In this document: positions 25,961 to 29,731 of the stretch, piece after piece
Layout of the letters: each line of letters begins with the position of its first letter
How positions within the stretch are numbered: the stretch's first letter is position 1
Source of the DNA: Paludibacteraceae bacterium
Lineage (GTDB): Bacteria; Bacteroidota; Bacteroidia; Bacteroidales; Paludibacteraceae
Direction: 5' to 3'
NCBI GenBank assembly: GCA_016297215.1
Contig: JAEDGZ010000026.1
Location: forward strand, 1 to 29,731
DNA length: 29,731 nucleotides
The notes under the pieces: generated by a model
Database searches by the model: none
Told to the model about the DNA's origin: nothing
The model's input: the letters and a program-made list of their open reading frames with translations, nothing else
Made by a program: the position numbers and the translations under genes

Positions 25961-25973
25961 ACATTGATAGACT

Positions 25974-26315
25974 ATGTACATTTTCTTAACTATCCTTATC
26001 GTTATTGCAGCCGTTCTGCTGACGCTCCTTGTATTGGCACAAAACAGCAAAGGCGGCGGCTTGGCTTCGAGTTTTGCAAGTGCTAACCAAGTGATGGGTG
26101 CTCCCAAGACAGCAGACTTCTTAGAGAAAGCCAGTTGGACGCTTATCGCTATCATCGTGGTGCTGAGCGTATTAGCCGTTGGTTTCAGCAAAGGGAACCA
26201 AGGTGCTGACCCGAGCGAGAGTGCTATCAAAGAGCAAGTACAGCAAGCCGCAGAGCAGATGGCTCCTGCCGCTCCCGCAGCAGACTTCGATACCGAAGCC
26301 ACTGAGGCAGAATAA
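25974..26315 (+). CDS. secG: Preprotein translocase subunit SecG
   Basis: SecG is a small inner-membrane subunit of SecYEG that assists protein export. The 113-residue product has two membrane segments: residues 1-23 (MYIFLTILIVIAAVLLTLLVLAQ) and about 54-72 (WTLIAIIVVLSVLAVGF). Between them is the conserved cytoplasmic loop NSKGGGLASSF, then NQVMGAPKTADFLEKA, as in bacterial SecG. The carboxyl end is an alanine- and glutamate-rich tail longer than in E. coli, common in Bacteroidota. It has its own consensus promoter, and a strong GC hairpin follows the stop. Confidence 0.93.
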   Translation: MYIFLTILIVIAAVLLTLLVLAQNSKGGGLASSFASANQVMGAPKTADFLEKASWTLIAIIVVLSVLAVGFSKGNQGADPSESAIKEQVQQAAEQMAPAAPAADFDTEATEAE

Positions 26316-26333
26316 GCAACTATCGCAACTATT

Positions 26334-26384
26334 CCTATACGAGCCGCTTGACGATTTGTCAAGCGGCTCGTAGTGTACTATAGG
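26334..26384 (+). terminator. Strong GC hairpin after secG
   Basis: CGAGCCGCTTGAC (26340-26352) pairs over 13 bases with GTCAAGCGGCTCG (26358-26370) around a 5-base loop. Outside it CCTATA (26334-26339) can pair with TATAGG (26379-26384). No run of T follows on either strand, so it is only terminator-like, though very stable. It starts 19 bases after the secG stop. Confidence 0.6.
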
Positions 26385-26625
26385 AACGATTGTCGCTATA
26401 AAAACTATAGAAATATAGCAATTCTTGGGCAGCAGCGAAGAGTTCGGCAGCCTCGTTGGAGTAGTTTTTTGCTCCTAAAGCGAAGCATTAAGCGTAATAA
26501 GAATGTTCGAGAGCAACCCAAGGAATAAGTACGCCACGCGAGTTCGCGGTAGCCTCACAACTACTAAGACGCTGGATATCATATTGCCATTGGGTAGTCC
26601 CTTTTCGAATAAAAAAGCATAAATT
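26385..26625 (-). pseudogene. Decayed coding-like segment sharing 41 bases with the nifJ 3' end
   Basis: On the minus strand one frame reads FIRKGTTQWQYDIQRLSSC and on to HSYYA, then a TAA stop. The same frame resumes with CFALGAKNYSNEAAELFAAAQ and LLYFYS. The NEAAELFAAAQE portion is the same as the end of pyruvate:ferredoxin oxidoreductase at the right edge of the window. No start codon or promoter serves it. It could be a broken gene fragment or a copy of an interspersed repeat; I recognise no intact parent for the first half. Confidence 0.45.
26423..26463. repeat. 41-base direct repeat, left copy
   Basis: This 41-base stretch, starting TCTTGGGCAGCAGCGAAG, equals 29550-29590 with one mismatch (A at 26460, G at 29587). 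The right copy lies in frame inside the 3' end of the oxidoreductase gene. The two copies are 3127 bases apart and in the same orientation. Confidence 0.92.
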
Positions 26626-26646
26626 TGGCAGAATTACGCTCTAAAA

Positions 26647-26678
26647 CTTGCACATATCAAAAAAAAAATGTAATTTTG
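26647..26678 (+). promoter_or_regulatory. Promoter of the toxin-antitoxin pair
   Basis: CTTG (26647-26650) and TAATTTTG (26671-26678) are separated by 20 bases and match the Bacteroidota promoter form with a TTG -33 box. The expected leader to the antitoxin ATG at 26730 is about 45 bases. Confidence 0.65.
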
Positions 26679-26729
26679 CACCCAATGGTTGCAGCGAGTT
26701 AGTAATAAACACATCAAAAGAACATAACT

Positions 26730-26876
26730 ATGACCAAGAAAAGACAACAAGAAAACCTGGATTATGTGCTCTCTATCGAGCAAGAGATGACCAGCCAAGG
26801 CAAGCGGTTGTCACCGGCTTTCTATGCGGTTAAAAGAGATTTGCAGAAAGCTTTAGGCTATGAGGTTTCTTGCTGA
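26730..26876 (+). CDS. Small protein, probable antitoxin of a VapBC-type pair
   Basis: A 48-residue ORF, starting MTKKRQQENLDYVLSIEQE and ending KALGYEVSC, lies directly in front of a PIN-domain gene and overlaps it by 17 bases (26860-26876), the usual arrangement for antitoxin then toxin. It is highly charged and probably helical. I see no clear ribbon-helix-helix or AbrB motif, so the DNA-binding type is open; the assignment rests on gene order, overlap, size and the promoter 50 bases upstream. Another reading frame across 26648-26833 is open but crosses the promoter and is not favoured. Confidence 0.65.
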   Translation: MTKKRQQENLDYVLSIEQEMTSQGKRLSPAFYAVKRDLQKALGYEVSC

Positions 26877-27264
26877 TACCAACATCTTCATCTATTATGC
26901 GACTGACCAGCAAAGACTCAGCCGCGATGTTTTTGCGTTGTTAACTGACTACGACAATCTTATTTACATCAGCAACGAATCATTGCGCGAGTTGATAGTG
27001 CATTATAATAACAAGACATTACTTCGAAAGTTTTGGTCGTCTAAAGAGCAGATGCTGAGGGAGATTACGGAGAAATACTGTTTCCAGATTTTGCCCTTAA
27101 CACCGGATGTGATGTATACATACGGAAAAATGAGCCTCTATCACAATGACCCGTCCGACCATGTCATCATTGCTCAGGCTATCACTATGCAGATGCCTCT
27201 TATCTCTGACGATAACAAGTTCCCACCATATCGTAAAGAAGGCTTGGAGTTGATTGAGAACTAA
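26860..27264 (+). CDS. vapC: PIN-domain ribonuclease, VapC-type toxin
   Basis: The 134-residue product is a single PIN domain, a magnesium-dependent RNase fold used by VapC toxins to cut tRNA or rRNA. The acidic active-site residues are visible: D6 in MRFLADTNIFIYY, E40 or E44 in SNESLRELIVHY, D100 in NDPSDHVIIAQAI, and D117/D118 in ISDDNKF. Length is typical for the family. The start at 26860 overlaps the antitoxin by 17 bases and implies translational coupling. All catalytic positions are intact, so it should be active when not bound. Such pairs are often part of acquired DNA, which agrees with the surrounding segment. Confidence 0.88.
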   Translation: MRFLADTNIFIYYATDQQRLSRDVFALLTDYDNLIYISNESLRELIVHYNNKTLLRKFWSSKEQMLREITEKYCFQILPLTPDVMYTYGKMSLYHNDPSDHVIIAQAITMQMPLISDDNKFPPYRKEGLELIEN

Positions 27265-27355
27265 TACCAAGATAATCAAGAAATAAACAATTACTGCCTA
27301 TGATGAAAAACAACTAAAAGGCAACATACATAAAATAGCGTTTTAGCTTAAATAC
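27265..27355 (+). other. Short spacer between toxin and structured segment
   Basis: AT-rich, no ORF. I see no convincing TTTG-20-TAnnTTTG promoter, so the structured RNA and the lipoprotein may be read from the toxin-antitoxin promoter or from an unusual promoter. Confidence 0.4.
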
Positions 27356-27575
27356 TTGGGTCTTGAAAAGCCGGACACTTCTTAAGACTTAAATATACGT
27401 CAAGGAACAAGCCGAAATGCTCACGCGAAGCGTGGGCTTTGTTCTGTAGATTTGGCGTATATAGGTAGTCCGGTAAATCCTCAAGACCCGAATTGAAAGC
27501 ATCAAGCACCACGCTCTTTTTATGTGCCTAACCCGGAATGCTCTTGGTGCTAACGGAGTATTCGAAAAGCCGTTA
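27356..27575 (+). ncRNA. Candidate structured RNA in the leader of the FN3 lipoprotein
   Basis: About 220 bases that can fold into a nested structure. P1: TTGGGTCTTGA (27356-27366) with TCAAGACCCGA (27481-27491), 11 pairs, one wobble. P2: CCGGAC (27371-27376) with GTCCGG (27468-27473). P3: 27393-27404 with 27451-27462, 12 pairs, two wobbles. P4: GAACAA (27405-27410) with TTGTTC (27439-27444). P5: GCTCACGC (27419-27426) with GCGTGGGC (27430-27437), GAA loop. A second domain has P6, AGCACCA (27505-27511) with TGGTGCT (27545-27551), and P7, TAACGG (27551-27556) with CCGTTA (27570-27575), competing at one base. P1 to P5 enclose each other in order, which is unlikely by chance. I could not match it to RNase P, tmRNA, 6S RNA or a known riboswitch. 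The lipoprotein ATG follows 34 bases after P7. Confidence 0.65.
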
Positions 27576-27609
27576 AGTGAGTAGAAAAACAAATAAAGTT
27601 ATTACTAAA

Positions 27610-29157
27610 ATGAAAAAGACTCTATTAGCATTCATTACATTAGTTGCATTATGCCTAATAAGTTGTGGAGAGAAAAGAACCGCTTCGCCTACAGGATTCG
27701 AAGCAAAGCAAGTAAATAACACGATTGAATTAACGTGGAATCGTGTGTATGAAGCTGATGAATATTGCATAGAAAATATCAGTACGGGCTTAAGAGAACA
27801 AATTACTTCAACTTCCTTTGTTGATAAAAATCCTAAAGAAGGACAGAATGATTATGAACTAAGAGCATGTGGAAATACTTATGGTTGGTCAGAAGCTGTG
27901 TATGTGTCATGTAGTTTTGAAAAAACAGGCTCTGATGACGGAGGTGAAACTGGCAACCTTCCTGCACCTACAGGATTTGTTTTATCACAAACATCTGAAT
28001 ATGTACAATTAACATGGAACGATGTAAGTGGAGCAGCTGGTTACTATGCCTTGTGGTATGATTTAAACGAAGAACAATGGTATATTCTTGAGGAAACTAC
28101 ATCTACAAGTTATAAAGATTACATAGTACAAGCAGGGGAAACATATATTTATGGAGTAGCAGCATTCGACTCAAATGGTAATAATGGTGAAATAGCATAT
28201 GACCAAATTACCTTTACCGGCAATTCAGGCGGTGGAGACGGAGGTGGAACAACCTCTAAACCAAATATACCATCTGGAGTAAAAGCTACCCCAGGTTCCT
28301 CTTACATAACTGTTTCATGGAATTCTGTTAGTGGGGCAGATTATTACAAAGTTTATCGTTCTACTTCTGCAAGCGGCTCGTATTCTTATATCAATACGGC
28401 TTATTCTACTAAATATACAGACTATGACGTAAATACCGGAATTACCTATTATTACAAGGTTACCGCTGAAAATAGTGACGGTGAGAGTGGACAAAGTGCC
28501 TATGCTTCTGCTAAAATCAGCTCTAGTGGAGGAGGTGAAACTACAAATAATTCTCCTTGCGCACCATCGGTAACATGTTCAGGAACATCTTCTGTTACTG
28601 TTAGATGGACACCAAGTACTGGAAGTGGATGTGGCACTCCCACCTCATATGATGTTAAACGCATAAATCCTATCACAGGACAGGAAGAAACATTAAAAAC
28701 TGGCACAACTTCTACGTCCTACACTGATTCGCAACCTTTCCCCGGCATTAACAGATACGGAGTTGTCGCGTATAATAGTTATGGCGACGCAACAGGACAG
28801 AATGTTTCATCTGAAATAGGTATTGCTGCTCCTACTATAACAACAATATATGCATCCCAACAAGGGCTTGACATTATGGTGAAAGATTTGAATGTCCCTG
28901 ATGAATGGAAGCAATACTACTCTTTGGAGATGTATCGTTCTACATCCTATAGTGGAACTTATACCATTGATTGGGCATGGCAGTATAATGATTACACCTT
29001 ATATGATTATAGCAAAAACGAGTTAGACTATACTCGTAAATACGGTGTAGATATGCGTGGACAGACATATTACATTAAATTGCGTTGGGTATTTTCGCCT
29101 AATTCGTATACGCGCGTAGAAGGAAATTTCTCAACTGTAAAAACGGTAAAACATTAA
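27610..29157 (+). CDS. Fibronectin type III repeat lipoprotein
   Basis: Probable surface or periplasmic lipoprotein, function unknown. The start is taken at 27610, MKKTLLAFITLVALCLISCG, because an upstream in-frame ATG at 27577 would add 11 residues before the signal. The lipobox cysteine is residue 19. Four FN3-like beta-sandwich domains follow, each with the strand motif xTW/SW and YxV/GVxA. They lie at about residues 25-105, 115-205, 220-300 and 310-400, separated by glycine-rich linkers (SGGGDGGGTTS, SSGGGETTN). A fifth region of about 110 residues at the end, rich in tyrosine, has no recognised domain. Codon use is AT-rich compared with the GC-richer genes to the left, which suggests transfer. 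It lies behind the candidate structured RNA and is followed by a frame remnant. No enzyme motif is seen; adhesion or glycan binding is possible. Confidence 0.85.
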   Translation: MKKTLLAFITLVALCLISCGEKRTASPTGFEAKQVNNTIELTWNRVYEADEYCIENISTGLREQITSTSFVDKNPKEGQNDYELRACGNTYGWSEAVYVSCSFEKTGSDDGGETGNLPAPTGFVLSQTSEYVQLTWNDVSGAAGYYALWYDLNEEQWYILEETTSTSYKDYIVQAGETYIYGVAAFDSNGNNGEIAYDQITFTGNSGGGDGGGTTSKPNIPSGVKATPGSSYITVSWNSVSGADYYKVYRSTSASGSYSYINTAYSTKYTDYDVNTGITYYYKVTAENSDGESGQSAYASAKISSSGGGETTNNSPCAPSVTCSGTSSVTVRWTPSTGSGCGTPTSYDVKRINPITGQEETLKTGTTSTSYTDSQPFPGINRYGVVAYNSYGDATGQNVSSEIGIAAPTITTIYASQQGLDIMVKDLNVPDEWKQYYSLEMYRSTSYSGTYTIDWAWQYNDYTLYDYSKNELDYTRKYGVDMRGQTYYIKLRWVFSPNSYTRVEGNFSTVKTVKH

Positions 29158-29400
29158 TTTTCTTTCGAGAGGATTTTTCCAAAAAAACATTTTAGAGACA
29201 TTCTCCGCGACAAGCAAGAGATGATGGATATAGTTATCAAGCAATTTAAGAATGATATGCCTTCGTGGGTTGATGATGATATTTCTACAGAAGGTATCTT
29301 GGAGGAAATTGTCGAAGAGCAATCAGAAGCGGATAGTAGTTTTTATTGTGAGTCTCATCGACTTGTAGAGAAACTAATTAACTATATCGACATAGAATAA
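29158..29400 (+). pseudogene. ORF remnant or small acidic protein after the FN3 gene
   Basis: Directly after the lipoprotein stop codon the same frame stays open for 80 codons. It has no start until ATG at 29221, from which a 59-residue acidic peptide (MMDIVIKQFKNDMPSWVDDD, ending INYIDIE) could be made. The part before the ATG, with FERIFPKKHFRDILRDKQ, also looks coding, so this is most likely the 3' end of a gene that has lost its beginning. Family unknown. It ends 20 bases before a strong hairpin. Confidence 0.5.
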
Positions 29401-29420
29401 CTACATCTTTCTTCTAACAC

Positions 29421-29456
29421 TAAAGAACGCGCATACATATGTACGCGCGTTCTTTA
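29421..29456. terminator. Bidirectional hairpin terminator between island and nifJ
   Basis: TAAAGAACGCGC (29421-29432) pairs perfectly with GCGCGTTCTTTA (29445-29456). The loop contains a further TAC/GTA pairing. On the plus strand the stem ends in TTCTTTATTAT, a usable U-rich tail; on the minus strand it ends TTCTTTAG. It would serve both the rightward island genes and the leftward oxidoreductase gene, whose stop is 38 bases away. Confidence 0.75.
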
Positions 29457-29494
29457 TTATCCGCATGGCTCAAACGGGTGTCGAGCCACGCAAC

Positions 29495-29731
29495 TTACCA
29501 TGCCGTACTGAGCATGCGAAGGTAGGATTTGTATCTCCATTGTGCGTTCTCTTGGGCAGCAGCGAAGAGTTCGGCAGCCTCGTTGGGGTACTGCTTCATC
29601 ACGCTGGCGAAGCGCACCTCACCCTTGAGGTAGTCTTGGAACTTATCCCACTGCGGCTCTTTGGAGTCGAGCGAGAACGGGTTCTTGCCCTCTGCCTCGA
29701 GTGCGGGGTTGTAGCGCCAGAGGTGCCAGTA
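29495..29731 (-). CDS. nifJ: Pyruvate:ferredoxin (flavodoxin) oxidoreductase, C-terminal end
   Basis: Only the last 78 residues are in the window. They read YWHLWRYNPALEAEGKNPFS, then KEPQWDKFQDYLKGEVRF, then YPNEAAELFAAAQENAQWRY and a short end LRMLSTAW. This matches the carboxyl end of the single-chain pyruvate:ferredoxin oxidoreductase of Bacteroidales, where the segment RYNP...GKNPF.LDSKEP is well conserved. The enzyme makes acetyl-CoA and reduced ferredoxin from pyruvate in anaerobes. The stop codon is at 29495-29497. A 41-base piece of this end (29550-29590) is repeated at 26423-26463. Confidence 0.88.
   Translation of the reverse strand, partial: YWHLWRYNPALEAEGKNPFSLDSKEPQWDKFQDYLKGEVRFASVMKQYPNEAAELFAAAQENAQWRYKSYLRMLSTAW
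29550..29590. repeat. 41-base direct repeat, right copy (inside nifJ)
   Basis: Encodes YPNEAAELFAAAQE of the oxidoreductase. Forty of 41 bases match 26423-26463. The gene continues normally to its stop, so this is the intact copy and the left one is displaced. Confidence 0.92.

Larger units (their letters stand above)
25276..25973. other. Long non-coding spacer between lptE and secG with large palindromes
   Basis: 698 bases with no credible gene on either strand. It contains a 30-base perfect AT palindrome (25349-25378) framed by 14-base direct repeats, C-rich and G-rich tracts around 25380-25490 (AAAGTAGGGG and AAAGTAGGGT), an AGGTCT/AGACCT hairpin (25524-25541), and an 86-base dyad (25558-25643). 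The secG promoter is at 25891-25922. In relatives these genes usually lie closer together, so this may be leftover DNA from a mobile cassette; that is inference. Confidence 0.6.

Noticed and set aside
26648..26833. 61-codon frame ahead of the PIN toxin
   Set aside because: It starts within the promoter and runs out of frame through the better-supported 48-residue antitoxin ORF.
27356..27575. RNase P RNA, tmRNA, 6S RNA or hammerhead ribozyme
   Set aside because: A CCGGAC/GTCCGG stem recalls RNase P, but the conserved RNase P core and ACAGAA-type elements are missing. There is no tRNA-like end for tmRNA, no typical single open bubble for 6S RNA, and no CUGANGA/GAAA core for a hammerhead.

Overview
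The window looks like chromosomal DNA from a member of the Bacteroidota, order Bacteroidales. The evidence is a complete SusC/SusD pair, lipoprotein signals of Bacteroidales type, several promoters of the Bacteroidota form (TTTG or TTG, a 20-base spacer, then TAnnTTTG), AT-rich leaders instead of Shine-Dalgarno sites, and no tuf between fusA and rpsJ. Genus cannot be fixed from the sequence; a gut or rumen Bacteroides/Prevotella-type organism is a reasonable inference.

Region 1 (1-7991, minus strand) is the str/S10 ribosomal operon, read from a promoter at 7960-7991: rpsL, rpsG, fusA, rpsJ, rplC, rplD, rplW, rplB, rpsS, rplV, rpsC and the start of rplP, which runs off the left edge. Points of note are a hairpin between fusA and rpsJ, short AT-rich repeat arrays in front of rpsJ and rplC, and a full-length Shine-Dalgarno sequence in front of rplW only. 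Region 2 (7992-8475) is AT-rich and non-coding, with five perfect 11-base tandem repeats and a terminator.

Region 3 (8476-17760, minus strand) is a compact pectin utilisation locus: susC, susD, a family 1 pectate lyase, a family 28 polygalacturonase and a small secreted protein. SusC/SusD would bind and import oligogalacturonides, the lyase would cut polygalacturonate by elimination and the GH28 enzyme would hydrolyse products. No regulator of the locus lies in the window. Region 4 is topB (minus), followed upstream by a two-gene polysaccharide export module (a Wza-like lipoprotein and a Wzc-like tyrosine kinase).

Region 5 (23188-26315) starts with back-to-back consensus promoters driving the export module leftward and a sigma-54 activator-like gene plus lptE rightward. 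A 698-base spacer with large palindromes separates lptE from secG.

Region 6 (about 26320-29495) looks like an acquired or rearranged segment. It is AT-richer than its surroundings and holds a PIN-domain toxin-antitoxin pair, a roughly 220-base segment able to fold into a nested multi-stem RNA, a fibronectin type III lipoprotein and an ORF remnant. A 41-base near-perfect direct repeat, one copy of which lies inside the 3' end of the pyruvate:ferredoxin oxidoreductase gene at the right edge, brackets it. The candidate structured RNA and the repeat-bounded segment are the most promising leads for something undescribed.
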